Numbered from the stretch's first letter, positions 14,977 to 24,824 are shown. The stretch is DNA of 64,000 bases from Ascidiaceihabitans sp023955215 (GCA_943788345.1 CALSPX010000007.1:22437-86436), one strand, 5' to 3'. Notes: generated by a model not told the origin, from the sequence alone. Translations and numbers: made by a program.

Positions 14977-15756
14977 TTATTCAGCCAACAGCTGCCATTT
15001 CACGCCCAATTCATCAAAGAAGCCTTGCTCTTGCTTCAATGTAATCCACGTGTTCACGTAGTTGATCCACACTTGGTCTGCTTGTGGCAACAACATCGCG
15101 ATTGGTGTTGGTGAACGGCCTTCAGCCACAGGCACGATCATCAGTTGGTCATACTGAGCAACCAGTTTGTTTGCTTCGACGTTTGACGTGATGTTTGCGT
15201 CTGCACGGCCTGACAACACTTCTTGGAAGTCACGCGCTGGTGCTTCGACGATGCGGTGTGTTGCATCTGGGAAGTACTGCTTCACTTGTGTTTCTTGTGT
15301 TGTGCCCAATGTGGCCGCAACAGAAACATCTGCTTTGTTCAGGTCGTCCCAGCTGTTGAAACGGTCTGCGTTTTTCTTCAGCGTCAATGGCACTGTTGCC
15401 AATGAGAAGTAGCTGTCGGAATAACCAGCGGCTTTTGCGCGTGCGGGTGATACAGATGCAGAACCGGTGATGTGGTACTGACCGGATGTTACGCCTGCGA
15501 CCAGTGTTTTCCAGTCTGTTGGTACGAATTCAACTTCAACACCGAGGTCGGCAGCCAAAGCTGTCATCACGTCGATGTCGTAGCCCTCATATGTGTTTGT
15601 CGCGATGTCACGCATGGACATCGGGTTCCAGTCACCGGTTGTTCCAACTTTTAGAACACCACCGGACAGGATTTCGCTTAGCGCGGACTGCGCGTTTGCT
15701 TGGACTGAGCTCGCGGCCAGAATGACGGCGGTTGCTGCAATTTTAAATATTTTCAT
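14977..15756 (-). CDS. family 3 extracellular solute-binding protein (amino acid ABC transporter)
   Basis: Periplasmic binding protein of 259 residues with a clear Sec signal peptide (MKIFKIAATAVILAASSVQANA). The mature part follows the SBP_bac_3 pattern: GVLKVGTTGDWNPMS, GYDIDVMTALAADLGVEVEFV, then RADANITSNVEAN in the second lobe. The fold is shared with cyclohexadienyl dehydratase, so an enzymatic role cannot be fully excluded. It is divergent from the cognate ATPase and permease genes at 15887-17382, making a polar amino acid uptake system most likely. Confidence 0.88.
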   Translation of the reverse strand: MKIFKIAATAVILAASSVQANAQSALSEILSGGVLKVGTTGDWNPMSMRDIATNTYEGYDIDVMTALAADLGVEVEFVPTDWKTLVAGVTSGQYHITGSASVSPARAKAAGYSDSYFSLATVPLTLKKNADRFNSWDDLNKADVSVAATLGTTQETQVKQYFPDATHRIVEAPARDFQEVLSGRADANITSNVEANKLVAQYDQLMIVPVAEGRSPTPIAMLLPQADQVWINYVNTWITLKQEQGFFDELGVKWQLLAE

Positions 15757-15845
15757 TTGTTTCCCTTTTCAAACGGTAGTTGATAGCTAGCTTGCCAGAT
15801 AGGATTGGAAAGTCCTAGTGCCAAGAAACTATTTTTCGGTGCCAA

Positions 15846-15857
15846 TTCGTTAACGAA
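15846..15857. promoter_or_regulatory. 12-bp palindrome in the divergent ABC promoter region
   Basis: TTCGTTAACGAA is a perfect palindrome located 30 bp upstream of the ATPase start and within the intergenic space shared with the binding protein gene. It is a candidate operator for a dimeric regulator; the regulator is not identified. Confidence 0.4.
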
Positions 15858-15886
15858 ACCGTGAACATTGGAAAGCAATCTCGTTT

Positions 15887-16633
15887 ATGACTGATCAACC
15901 AAATCTAATCGAGATGCGTGGAGTGTCTAAACACTTTGGCGACTTCCAAGCGTTGAAAGACGTGACGCTGGATGTGAAGCTGGGCGAACGTGTCGTGATT
16001 TGCGGGCCATCTGGGTCTGGGAAATCCACACTGATCCGCTGCATCAACCGCCTTGAGGCCCATGAGGCCGGTGAGATTGTTGTTGATGGTGTGACCCTCA
16101 CCCAAAGCCAAGACAGTCTTGATAAAATTCGCGGCACCGTTGGCATGGTGTTTCAACAATTCAATCTGTTTCCACATTTGACCGTCCTTGAGAACTTGAC
16201 GTTGGGACCACGCCGCGTACTTGGCTTGTCAGAGGACGAGGCCAAAGCACGCGCCATGCTGTATCTTGAGCGCGTTCAAATTCCCGATCAGGCAGATAAA
16301 CTGCCACGCCAACTTTCGGGTGGTCAACAACAACGCGTCGCGATTGCACGCAGCCTGTGCATGGAACCGCGGATCATGTTGTTTGATGAACCCACATCTG
16401 CCCTTGATCCTGAAATGATCGCAGAAGTATTGGACGTAATGACCGAGCTGGCGACCAGCGGGATGACAATGATCGTTGTAACACACGAGATGGGGTTCGC
16501 CCGCCGTGTGGCTGATAAGATGGTGTTCATGGACAAAGGCGAGATCGTCGAAATCGGCACCGCCGAAGATGTCTTTACAGCACCAAAGTCTGATCGCTTT
16601 GCCGCATTCATCAAACAAATTTTGAACCACTAG
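15887..16633 (+). CDS. amino acid ABC transporter ATP-binding protein
   Basis: The 248-residue ATPase powers polar amino acid uptake. Walker A is GPSGSGKST (near residues 40-48), the Q-loop lies in VFQQFNLFPHLTVLEN, the signature is LSGGQQQR, and Walker B is IMLFDEPTSALDPE. This is the GlnQ/HisP subclass. The gene is 11 bp upstream of the permease and divergent from the binding protein. Confidence 0.95.
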   Translation: MTDQPNLIEMRGVSKHFGDFQALKDVTLDVKLGERVVICGPSGSGKSTLIRCINRLEAHEAGEIVVDGVTLTQSQDSLDKIRGTVGMVFQQFNLFPHLTVLENLTLGPRRVLGLSEDEAKARAMLYLERVQIPDQADKLPRQLSGGQQQRVAIARSLCMEPRIMLFDEPTSALDPEMIAEVLDVMTELATSGMTMIVVTHEMGFARRVADKMVFMDKGEIVEIGTAEDVFTAPKSDRFAAFIKQILNH

Positions 16634-16644
16634 GAGCAGTTGAT

Positions 16645-17382
16645 ATGAAACGCGTTATTGTCCTTCTGCCCCTTCTTTTGATCCTTTCGGGATGTTCTGG
16701 AAACTGGGGGTGGTACGTTGTTGATCCCACGACCACCAATGGTGCCAACAACCTGCGCTTTATGGCAACAGGTGCCTACAACACGATTCTGATGTCCCTA
16801 ACAGCGATCATCATTTCCGTCATCGTCGGTCTGTTGGTCGCCCTGCCTGGTCTGTCGGAAAAGAAAGCATGGCGTGCGTTTAATCGCACCTATGTTGAAA
16901 TCGTGCGCGCGGTTCCGATCCTTGTTCTGATCCTGTGGGTTTACTACGGCTTGCCCCAGTTAAGCGGCATCACGTTGAACGTCTTCTGGGCTGGCGTCTT
17001 TGCCTTGGCCCTGTCCGACAGCGCCTTTCAAGCTGAGATTTTTCGCGCAGGTATTCAGTCGATCAGCAAAGGCCAATACGAGGCCGCACAGTCCATCTCG
17101 CTGAATTACCGCGATACGATGCGCTATGTGATCCTGCCCCAAGCGATCCGTCGCATCCTGCCGGCATTAGGCAATCAATTGGTCTATATGTTGAAGATGT
17201 CATCATTGGTGTCAGTCATCGGGATGCAGGAGTTGACCCGCAAGGCGAACGAGTTGGTCGTATCAGAATACCGCCCACTTGAGATCTACACGATCCTTGT
17301 GCTGGAATACCTTGTGTTGATTTTGATTGTATCCGCTGGCGTTCGGTGGCTTGAGAGACGCATGAACAGCAGCGAGGCCTAA
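16645..17382 (+). CDS. amino acid ABC transporter permease with a lipoprotein-like N-terminus
   Basis: A 245-residue inner-membrane permease of the polar amino acid class. The EAA loop region is EAAQSISLNYRDTMRYVILPQAIRRI. Unusually, the N-terminus is MKRVIVLLPLLLILSGCSGNWGW, which resembles a lipoprotein signal with a lipobox (LSGC) placed before the first transport helix. It follows the ATPase by 11 bp and precedes a MATE gene by 2 bp. A single permease gene suggests a homodimer. Confidence 0.92.
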   Translation: MKRVIVLLPLLLILSGCSGNWGWYVVDPTTTNGANNLRFMATGAYNTILMSLTAIIISVIVGLLVALPGLSEKKAWRAFNRTYVEIVRAVPILVLILWVYYGLPQLSGITLNVFWAGVFALALSDSAFQAEIFRAGIQSISKGQYEAAQSISLNYRDTMRYVILPQAIRRILPALGNQLVYMLKMSSLVSVIGMQELTRKANELVVSEYRPLEIYTILVLEYLVLILIVSAGVRWLERRMNSSEA

Positions 17383-17384
17383 AA

Positions 17385-18749
17385 ATGGCGCAGGACGACC
17401 TAACGACAGGCCCAATGGTCCTGCACTTTAAGAACCTCGCAATCCCTGCCGCCTTAGGCATGTTGTTCGCAACGCTCTATAACGTGGTTGATGTCTACTA
17501 TGCGGGTCGCCTTTCGACGGAGGCCCAAGCCGGTTTAGCTATTGGTTATCAGGCGTTCTTTATCTTTTTGGCTGTGGGCTTTGGATTGGGGTCGGGCCTA
17601 AGCGCGCTGGTCAGCAATGCCAAAGGGGCAAAAGATACATCCGGCACACGCAAGCTGGCGGCACAGGGCCTTAGCTTTGGCGTGATTGTCACTGCAATTT
17701 TTATGGTCGTTGCCCTATGGCTTGGCCCTAAGTTGATCGAAATCGTATCTGAACCCGGTGGCTACCGTGATGCAGGCACTGGTTATTTCCACTGGTTGAT
17801 TGTGGCCCTGCCCGGTTTCATGCTTGCCTACGGTGGCAACGGAATTTTGCAAGCGCATGGCGACTCCCGTTCATTGCAGCGCGCCTTGATGGGGGCGTTC
17901 TTTGCCAACGTCATTTTGAACCCGCTGTTGATGTTTGGCATCCCTGGCGTGTGGGGTGGCATGGGGTTCAACGGCATCGCCTTGGCCACTGTCATCAGCC
18001 AGACAGGTGTAATGATTTTCATCCTGCGCCAGATTTTCAAACTTGAAATCATGCAGGGTGTTCTCCTGTCTGAATTCATACCTGATCTTGAAAGCTATCG
18101 TGGCATACTTGGGCAAATGTTGCCCGCGACAATGGCGATGATGGTGATGTTTTTTTCCAGCTTTGTTGTTCAATATGCCCTCAAGGGTTTTGGCGAACCA
18201 GCCATTGCCGCCTACGGGGTTGCGCTGCGGATTGAACAAATCTTGTTGCTGCCTGTTCTGGGTATGACGGGGGCGTTACTGCCCATCGCGGGTCAGAACT
18301 TTGGTGCCAAAGAATTTGACCGCGTCCGCGAGGCACTGGTTTTTTGCTGGAAGCTAGGCTTTGCAATGACCGCGATTGCAGCACCCATATTCTGGCTAGG
18401 TGGTTCGATGTTGATGTCGATCTTTACCAAAGACCCTGAAGTGATCGCGATCGGAACCAGCTATCTGCATGTGGACGGGTTTTTGTTCCCAATTTATATG
18501 ATGCTCTTCTCAATCAATTCACTTCTTCAAGCGTTGAAGAAACCCATCTGGACCCTTTGGCTTAGCATTTATCGTCAAGGTATCGCGGTTGGTTTCTTTA
18601 TCTGGATTTTCATTGGAGTTTTGGACTTCAGCGTTTGGGGCGTTTGGTTGGGCATTGCCGCTGCCGTTTGCACAGGTTGGATAGGTGCCGTCTTGGTTGC
18701 CCGCACGATTGCCAAAAAAAACATTGGTGGTTTTCTGCGCGCCAACTAA
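17385..18749 (+). CDS. MATE family multidrug/toxin exporter
   Basis: A 454-residue integral membrane protein with twelve hydrophobic segments in two repeated halves, as in MATE Na+/H+-coupled exporters. The N-terminal LAIPAALGMLFATLYNVVDVYYAGRL is typical. It begins 2 bp after the permease gene, so it is probably co-transcribed with the amino acid transporter. Substrate is unknown. No frameshift or missing region is visible. Confidence 0.93.
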   Translation: MAQDDLTTGPMVLHFKNLAIPAALGMLFATLYNVVDVYYAGRLSTEAQAGLAIGYQAFFIFLAVGFGLGSGLSALVSNAKGAKDTSGTRKLAAQGLSFGVIVTAIFMVVALWLGPKLIEIVSEPGGYRDAGTGYFHWLIVALPGFMLAYGGNGILQAHGDSRSLQRALMGAFFANVILNPLLMFGIPGVWGGMGFNGIALATVISQTGVMIFILRQIFKLEIMQGVLLSEFIPDLESYRGILGQMLPATMAMMVMFFSSFVVQYALKGFGEPAIAAYGVALRIEQILLLPVLGMTGALLPIAGQNFGAKEFDRVREALVFCWKLGFAMTAIAAPIFWLGGSMLMSIFTKDPEVIAIGTSYLHVDGFLFPIYMMLFSINSLLQALKKPIWTLWLSIYRQGIAVGFFIWIFIGVLDFSVWGVWLGIAAAVCTGWIGAVLVARTIAKKNIGGFLRAN

Positions 18750-18810
18750 GGGCAGCACGCCACATTGGCAATTTCCAGCCGATCGAAAAAGCATCACATT
18801 GGTTCGCGGT

Positions 18811-18837
18811 TTGCGGGAACACCCTCAACGCTATAGG
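18811..18837 (+). promoter_or_regulatory. possible promoter of the lytic transglycosylase gene
   Basis: TTGCGG (18811-18816), 15-bp spacer, TATAGG (18832-18837), inside an ACCCT/AGGGT inverted repeat. Located 35 bp upstream of the ATG. Only moderately convincing. Confidence 0.35.
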
Positions 18838-18871
18838 GTGCGCAAAACAATGATAAGAGGTGAGCAGCCCA

Positions 18872-20005
18872 ATGCATATTAACAGACGGATCTTTGCACT
18901 TGGCGTTGCGGCGCTGGGATTATCAGGATGCACAAGCGCGGTCGCTTCAGGCCCGGCACGTGCAAAAGCTGTGACCTCTGATTTGCGCCCTGTATCTAAC
19001 AGTGCCTATAGCGCATGGGTCCGTGGTTTTTATCCACGCGCCAAAGCCAAAGGCATTTCCGCGTCTACATTGCGCGCGGCCTTTCGCAACACAGGTTATT
19101 TGCCCGGCGTGGTGAAGCGCGACAGAAACCAAACCGAATTCAAACGCACCCTCGAAGACTACCTGTCCATTGCCGCCTCTGACGAACGCGTACGCAAAGG
19201 GCGCGCGGCGTTTGCTAGGCACCGTGGAACATTGAACACACTTGAATCTAAATACGGCGTGGACGCAGGAATTATCGCGGCGATCTGGGGATTGGAAAGC
19301 TTCTTTGGCGAACGGCGCGGCGACGTTTCGGTTATCTCAGCCACATCGACTTTGGCCTTTGATGGACGACGTGGTTCGTTCTTTGAAAAGCAATTGATCG
19401 CAGCGCTACAGATCATTCAGAACGGGGACATTCCTGCCTCAAGAATGACTGGCAGTTGGGCTGGCGCAATGGGTCACACCCAATTCATCCCTACATCGTA
19501 TCAAGCCTTTGCCGTTGATTTCACAGGCGATGGTCGTCGTGATATTTGGTCGGATGATCCGACAGATGCACTGGCCTCAACTGCCGCCTACCTTCAGCGC
19601 AATGGCTGGACACGCGGTGTGCGCTGGGGCGCGGAAACTAGCAGCGCAGACGGCAATGTTATCCAGCCTCAAGCAGGTGGCCCAAAGTTTGCCGTGACTG
19701 GTAATTTTCGTGCGATCAAACGCTACAACAACTCGGATGCCTACGCGATTGGTGTGGGGCATCTTGCAGATCGGATTGGTGGTGGTGGACCTTTGCGCAC
19801 CAGCTTTCCACCTGACAAAAACGGCCTAACCAAAGACAACCGTATTGCATTGCAAAAACGTCTGACCGCCAATGGGTTTGATACAGATGGTGCCGACGGC
19901 GTGATTGGCCCTAACTCCGAAAAAGCGATCCGTGCCTATCAGGCCAGTCGCGGTTTGGCTGCCACTGGTACGCCCTCGCTGGAACTGTTGCGCAGCTTGA
20001 ACTGA
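18872..20005 (+). CDS. MltB-type lytic murein transglycosylase (lipoprotein)
   Basis: Cleaves peptidoglycan glycan strands with formation of 1,6-anhydromuropeptides. The ATG at 18872 is chosen because an AAGAGGTGAG site precedes it; a GTG at 18860 would overlap that site. The 377-residue product starts with a lipoprotein signal and lipobox LSGC (Cys20). The catalytic glutamate is E142 in GLESFFGE, and the MltB pattern GAMGHTQFIPTSYQAFAVD follows. A C-terminal peptidoglycan-binding domain occupies about residues 305-375 (NGFDTDGADGVIGPNSEKAI). Convergent with dnaE2. Confidence 0.92.
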   Translation: MHINRRIFALGVAALGLSGCTSAVASGPARAKAVTSDLRPVSNSAYSAWVRGFYPRAKAKGISASTLRAAFRNTGYLPGVVKRDRNQTEFKRTLEDYLSIAASDERVRKGRAAFARHRGTLNTLESKYGVDAGIIAAIWGLESFFGERRGDVSVISATSTLAFDGRRGSFFEKQLIAALQIIQNGDIPASRMTGSWAGAMGHTQFIPTSYQAFAVDFTGDGRRDIWSDDPTDALASTAAYLQRNGWTRGVRWGAETSSADGNVIQPQAGGPKFAVTGNFRAIKRYNNSDAYAIGVGHLADRIGGGGPLRTSFPPDKNGLTKDNRIALQKRLTANGFDTDGADGVIGPNSEKAIRAYQASRGLAATGTPSLELLRSLN

Positions 20006-20013
20006 AGACGCAC

Positions 20014-23000
20014 TTAGTGAAAATCCCGCGACTTTGGGATAACACGTACATCGCGTGGATGACGGTGCGTTCCCTTAGGGATCGTCGTCATCTGTGCGTC
20101 AGGAACATCGTTTGATAACCGGTCCAATGCATCTGTGCGATCTACTAGGTGGTTTACGATGATGTGAATGACATCACCCTCCCGCTGGACAACGCCGCGC
20201 ACATCGATGACCCGTGCACGCATCACGACCTTGCGATAAGCGGCCATGACTTTGGACCAGACCACCAGATTGGCCACCCCGACCTCATCTTCGATGGTAA
20301 TGAAACACACACCCTTGGCGGTACCGGGGCGTTGACGGATCAGCACGATACCCGCCATCGAAATCCTTTGCCCATTGCGCATGTGCTTAAGGTCATTGGC
20401 AGATGAGTACCCCTGTCGCGTCATGCTGGCGCGCAAGAATGACATTGGGTGCGCCTTTAGGGACAGGCGCAGCGTTTGATAATCCGCGACCACATGTTCA
20501 CAGGTGGGCATTTGTGGCAGTGGAAACATCACCTCTGCCCCCTCGTCCCGTCCGGTCGCAAACAACGGCAAGTCGGGCGCATCTTTCAGCGCCCGCGCGT
20601 CCCACAACGCCTGTCTGCGATCCAATCCCATTGATCGAAAGACATCCGCCGCCGCCAGTTTACGCATCGTACCTGCATCCGCATTGGTACGGACCTTGAA
20701 ATCTTCCAAATCTGTAAAAGGAGTATCACGCACCAACATCATCCGTTCAATCACATCGCGGCGCAGCCCATCGACCTGTCGCAGTCCTAAACGCAAAGCA
20801 AACTGATCTGGCCCAATCGGTTCCAACGTATTGTCCCAGTCACTAAAATTCACATCCACTGGGCGCACCTTTACCCCATGTTCCCGTGCATCACGCACCA
20901 GTTGCGCAGGCGCATAAAAACCCATCGGTTGGGAATTGAGTAGCGCAGCACAGAACACATCAGGGTAGTGATGTTTGATCCAGCTCGACACATAGACCAA
21001 ATGGGCAAAGCTGGCGGCATGGCTTTCGGGGAAGCCATAGTCACCAAACCCTTTGATCTGATTGAAACAGCGATGGGCAAATTCAGCGTCATACCCACGC
21101 CCGATCATACGCCCCACCATTTTGTCCTCGAGCATACCAATGGTCCCCTTGGACCGGAAGGTCGCCATGGCTTTGCGCAACTCATTTGCCTCAGCGGTTG
21201 AGAACTCTGCCGCGACCATTGCGATCTTCATTGCCTGTTCCTGAAAGATAGGCACGCCCATGGTTCGACTTAGAATGTTCTTCAACTCATCTTGATCATA
21301 TTCGGGGCCCGGTGACGGGTATTCTTCGGGCTCAAGTCCGTTGCGGCGGCGCAAAAATGGATGCACCATATCCCCTTGGATCGGGCCGGGGCGCACGATT
21401 GCCACCTGGATCACCAAATCATAAAACTCGCGTGGTTGTAGGCGCGGCAACATGTTGATCTGCGCACGGCTTTCGACCTGAAACACACCAACGCTGTCGC
21501 CCTTGCACAGCATCTCATACACCGCATCATCGTGTTTGATACTGGCCAGATCATAGCGTTTTCCATAGTGCGCATCGATCATGTCAAAGGCCTTGCGAAT
21601 ACAGGTCAGCATCCCCAGCGCCAGCACATCAATCTTTAAGATGCGCAGTTCTTCGATGTCGTTTTTATCCCACTCGATGAAGCTGCGATCCTTCATTGCA
21701 CCGTTCCCGATAGGTACCGTTTGGGTCAAAGGCGTTTCGGTCAAAATAAACCCACCCACATGCTGTGAGAGATGGCGTGGCATACCAATCAATTGTTCAG
21801 CCAATTTGATCGTACGCGCCATCAAGGGATCATTCAGATCAAGACCAGCCTCGGTCGCCTCTTTTGCCCCGATTTCACGCCCACCACTGCCCCAAATCGT
21901 TTTGGCCAGTGCTGATGTAATATCCTCAGACAGGCCCATCACTTTGCCCACTTCACGGATCGCCATGCGCGGACGATAGTGGATGACGGTGGCACACAGG
22001 CCCGCATGTTCGCGCCCGTATTGGCCATAGATATGTTGGATAACCTCTTCGCGCCGTTCATGTTCAAAATCGACGTCGATGTCTGGTGGTTCTTTGCGTT
22101 CTTCGCTGATGAAGCGCTCAAACAGCAGATCGTTCTTATCAGGATCAACCGCTGTGATGCCCAGTACATAACACACAGCCGAGTTGGCAGCAGACCCCCG
22201 TCCCTGACAAAGGATAGGGGTTTCAACGCCATAGCGCGCATATTGGATCACGTCGTAGATCGTAAGAAAATACTGTGCAATATCCAGTTTTTCGATCATC
22301 GCCAGTTCTTTGTTCAGCCCCTTCAGAACCTTGTCCGGAACCCCGTCAGGATAGCGCCACGCCGCCCCTTTGAAAGTAAGGTCCGTCAAGTATTCTTGGG
22401 GTGTGCAATCATCAGGTAGGTTCTTTTGTGGATACTCGTAGGACAGCTCACGCAGGTCAAATTTGCAGGCGTCTGCGACACCTCGTGTGGCGTGGATTGC
22501 ATGGGGCCAATCCTTGAACAAGTCGATCATTTGGGCTGGAGACTTAAGGTAACGCTCTGCATTCGCTTCAACCCAAAACCCCGCCTTTGCAATTGTTGTC
22601 TTGTGCAAAATACAGGTCAACACATCCTGCAACGGCCGCCGTTCTGGAACGTGGTAATGCACGTCATTGGTGGCGAGAATCCGCAAGCCGTGGGACTGTG
22701 CCAGCCGATCCAAACTGTTGATGCGGGCACGATCATCCCCCCGATACAAGTAACTCACTGCGATGTGGTGCAAGGTTGGCAAGGCCCGTGTCAGACGTCG
22801 TAAACCACGGGCGAATTCGGCCACATCTTCTTGTGGCAGTGCAATCAACTGCACCCCATCAGTGTGGATGGAAAGATCATCCAAGGTCAGATCGCATACC
22901 CCTTTGGTTTGCCATTCGCCTTCGACGCCACGCATCTTCCCCTTGGACAACAGACTGCACAAACGCCCATAAGCGGCGCGGTCTTTGGGATAGGCCAGAA

Positions 23001-23292
23001 ACTCCTCTCCCGTGATCAGTTTCAAACGGCATCCGATAATTGGCTCCAAACACGCCTTGCGCGCGGCGGCATGCAACCGGACAATTCCAGCCATTGTATT
23101 AAGGTCTGCAATCCCCAAAGCGTGGTAACCAAGCTGTGACGCAGTGCGGGACAAATCTACGGCATCGGATGCCCCATGCAGAAACGAAAAGCATGAGGTC
23201 ACACCCAATTCAACAAAGGCGGTTGGTGGGTTGGGGCGAAAGTCATCACCGGTCAATTGGCGCGGGGGATGGGCGTGATCGTTTTCCGGCAT
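20014..23292 (-). CDS. dnaE2: error-prone DNA polymerase DnaE2 (ImuC)
   Basis: Alpha-type (C family) polymerase that performs SOS-induced translesion synthesis with ImuA and ImuB. The ATG at 23292 gives 1092 residues and overlaps the imuB stop as TGATG, so it is preferred over an in-frame start 27 bp upstream. The N-terminal PHP domain begins FVELGVTSCFSFLHGASD. The polymerase palm has GRGSAANSAVCYVLGIT and PPDIDVDFEHERREEV with the catalytic aspartates. The C-terminus has an OB domain, and the usual replicative tail is absent, as expected for DnaE2. Last gene of the LexA-controlled cassette. Confidence 0.97.
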   Translation of the reverse strand: MPENDHAHPPRQLTGDDFRPNPPTAFVELGVTSCFSFLHGASDAVDLSRTASQLGYHALGIADLNTMAGIVRLHAAARKACLEPIIGCRLKLITGEEFLAYPKDRAAYGRLCSLLSKGKMRGVEGEWQTKGVCDLTLDDLSIHTDGVQLIALPQEDVAEFARGLRRLTRALPTLHHIAVSYLYRGDDRARINSLDRLAQSHGLRILATNDVHYHVPERRPLQDVLTCILHKTTIAKAGFWVEANAERYLKSPAQMIDLFKDWPHAIHATRGVADACKFDLRELSYEYPQKNLPDDCTPQEYLTDLTFKGAAWRYPDGVPDKVLKGLNKELAMIEKLDIAQYFLTIYDVIQYARYGVETPILCQGRGSAANSAVCYVLGITAVDPDKNDLLFERFISEERKEPPDIDVDFEHERREEVIQHIYGQYGREHAGLCATVIHYRPRMAIREVGKVMGLSEDITSALAKTIWGSGGREIGAKEATEAGLDLNDPLMARTIKLAEQLIGMPRHLSQHVGGFILTETPLTQTVPIGNGAMKDRSFIEWDKNDIEELRILKIDVLALGMLTCIRKAFDMIDAHYGKRYDLASIKHDDAVYEMLCKGDSVGVFQVESRAQINMLPRLQPREFYDLVIQVAIVRPGPIQGDMVHPFLRRRNGLEPEEYPSPGPEYDQDELKNILSRTMGVPIFQEQAMKIAMVAAEFSTAEANELRKAMATFRSKGTIGMLEDKMVGRMIGRGYDAEFAHRCFNQIKGFGDYGFPESHAASFAHLVYVSSWIKHHYPDVFCAALLNSQPMGFYAPAQLVRDAREHGVKVRPVDVNFSDWDNTLEPIGPDQFALRLGLRQVDGLRRDVIERMMLVRDTPFTDLEDFKVRTNADAGTMRKLAAADVFRSMGLDRRQALWDARALKDAPDLPLFATGRDEGAEVMFPLPQMPTCEHVVADYQTLRLSLKAHPMSFLRASMTRQGYSSANDLKHMRNGQRISMAGIVLIRQRPGTAKGVCFITIEDEVGVANLVVWSKVMAAYRKVVMRARVIDVRGVVQREGDVIHIIVNHLVDRTDALDRLSNDVPDAQMTTIPKGTHRHPRDVRVIPKSRDFH

Positions 23293-24824
23293 CAGGCAAA
23301 CATCCCGTGCACGAACCAACGCGGATCACCGCCCCGCCCATCCTCATGCAACCCCTCGCGGTAAAGCCACAATCGCTGGCCCGCCTGATCCTCGATCTTG
23401 AAATAATCACGCAGTCGCGTGTTTGGACGGTCCCGCCACCATTCAGGCGCAATACGTTCAGGTCCTGCATAGCGCGTCACACGGCGTGTCTGTTTGCGCC
23501 ACATAAATTGCGCTGGCGGACCTTCGGGCACAGCATACAAAACCCGCACTTCTTCAGCCGGATCCAACAGGCGTATTGGACGTTCTTTGATCGTGGCGAC
23601 CGCATCGCTATGTGTGGTGATCAATGGGTTCACCCAATGCTCTGCCCGTTCGGGAATGTGGCTGGCCTTCAACACAGGGCGTTTTACGGCAGCCATTCCA
23701 AAACGCACCACCAGACGGTCGATCAACTGGGTCAGCTCCACCTCGTCTTCACCTGCTCCGTCAAGACGGTGTTGAACGATCTGTAACGGCTCAATCAACA
23801 CCGCTTCGAGTGTGATTAAATCAAAACCAAAGCCGGGATTTATCTTATCCAACTTATCATCGAACAAACTGCGCAGGTGCTTTGCATCGCGACTGGGCGC
23901 GGCAGTGGCTGCGGTTAGTGTGCTGACTTCACCATCCGTTCGGTACACGGTCAATGACAGACGGCGGCATCCTTTACCCTCTGCTATCAACTGCGCACAC
24001 AACGATGCGCACAGATCAGGCAAGTAAGCCGTTGGGTCTTGGATCGGTTCGGGCAATCGCACTTGGGCGATGATCCATGGACGTTCCTCAACGCTCGCCA
24101 CAGGTTCCGCCAAGCGGCCCATTGCCTGATCAAGGCGCAGCATTGGATTGCGCTCTAACGCATGGCGCGCAAAGCGGCGGGCCATGGACAGCCGTGGCAC
24201 ATCAGCCAAAGCCCCGATAGTTTTCAAACCAAGGCGGCGCAGCAATAAAAGCGTGGCACCGTCCAAGCGCAAGGCCGCCGCCGATAAGGGCGCAAGGGTC
24301 TCTGCGATCTGTTCATAATGACAAATTGCACGCACGGTTCCGTACCGTGCTAAGGCCCAAGCAGCTCCCCATGTTGGGGCAATCGCCAACTGCGGGGTCA
24401 AGCCAGAAACCGCAAGTCGTGCTTCCATTTCAGCTAACATTGCAACCTCGCCCCCCGCTAGATGGTCGGCCCCTGTTGTGTCTAGGATCAAACCATTTTC
24501 ACCGTCTGTCACAGTCCAAGGACACCAACGTCGTGCCCAAAGCGATAGGCGGTTTAGCGCGACACGATCCCCAGCAATATCGGCATAATCAACACGCAAC
24601 TCTGGGCAAATCGCGCGCATATCAACAACACGTGCACCGCTGGCGATCCCGGCCAAACGGGCCGCACGATTGGTGGCATAAATTACCTGTCCATGCGCGC
24701 CTTCATGAACCAACACCACAGGCACATCAGAGGGCGGCCGCGCGCCTGCGCGTTCCATCACCCTCTCCCACCGCTCCATCGCGAAGTGCGGCAGAAAGAT
24801 CGATACGATCCGACGATCGATCAT
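23292..24824 (-). CDS. imuB: ImuB, Y-family polymerase-like translesion protein
   Basis: ImuB is a catalytically inactive Y-family homologue that links DnaE2 to the beta clamp. The start at 24824 (MIDRRIVSIFLPHFAMERWER) fits the family N-terminus and gives 510 residues; a longer in-frame form reaches further into imuA. The Y-family fold is visible (AARLAGIASGARVVDMRAICP, GLILDTTGADHLAGGE), and the active-site acidic residues are degenerate. The gene overlaps imuA by 98 bp and dnaE2 by 1 bp. Confidence 0.93.
   Translation of the reverse strand: MIDRRIVSIFLPHFAMERWERVMERAGARPPSDVPVVLVHEGAHGQVIYATNRAARLAGIASGARVVDMRAICPELRVDYADIAGDRVALNRLSLWARRWCPWTVTDGENGLILDTTGADHLAGGEVAMLAEMEARLAVSGLTPQLAIAPTWGAAWALARYGTVRAICHYEQIAETLAPLSAAALRLDGATLLLLRRLGLKTIGALADVPRLSMARRFARHALERNPMLRLDQAMGRLAEPVASVEERPWIIAQVRLPEPIQDPTAYLPDLCASLCAQLIAEGKGCRRLSLTVYRTDGEVSTLTAATAAPSRDAKHLRSLFDDKLDKINPGFGFDLITLEAVLIEPLQIVQHRLDGAGEDEVELTQLIDRLVVRFGMAAVKRPVLKASHIPERAEHWVNPLITTHSDAVATIKERPIRLLDPAEEVRVLYAVPEGPPAQFMWRKQTRRVTRYAGPERIAPEWWRDRPNTRLRDYFKIEDQAGQRLWLYREGLHEDGRGGDPRWFVHGMFA

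Noticed and set aside
18860..18871. GTG as the start of the lytic transglycosylase
   Set aside because: The ribosome site AAGAGGTGAG is part of this codon region, and the ATG at 18872 gives a proper lipoprotein signal.
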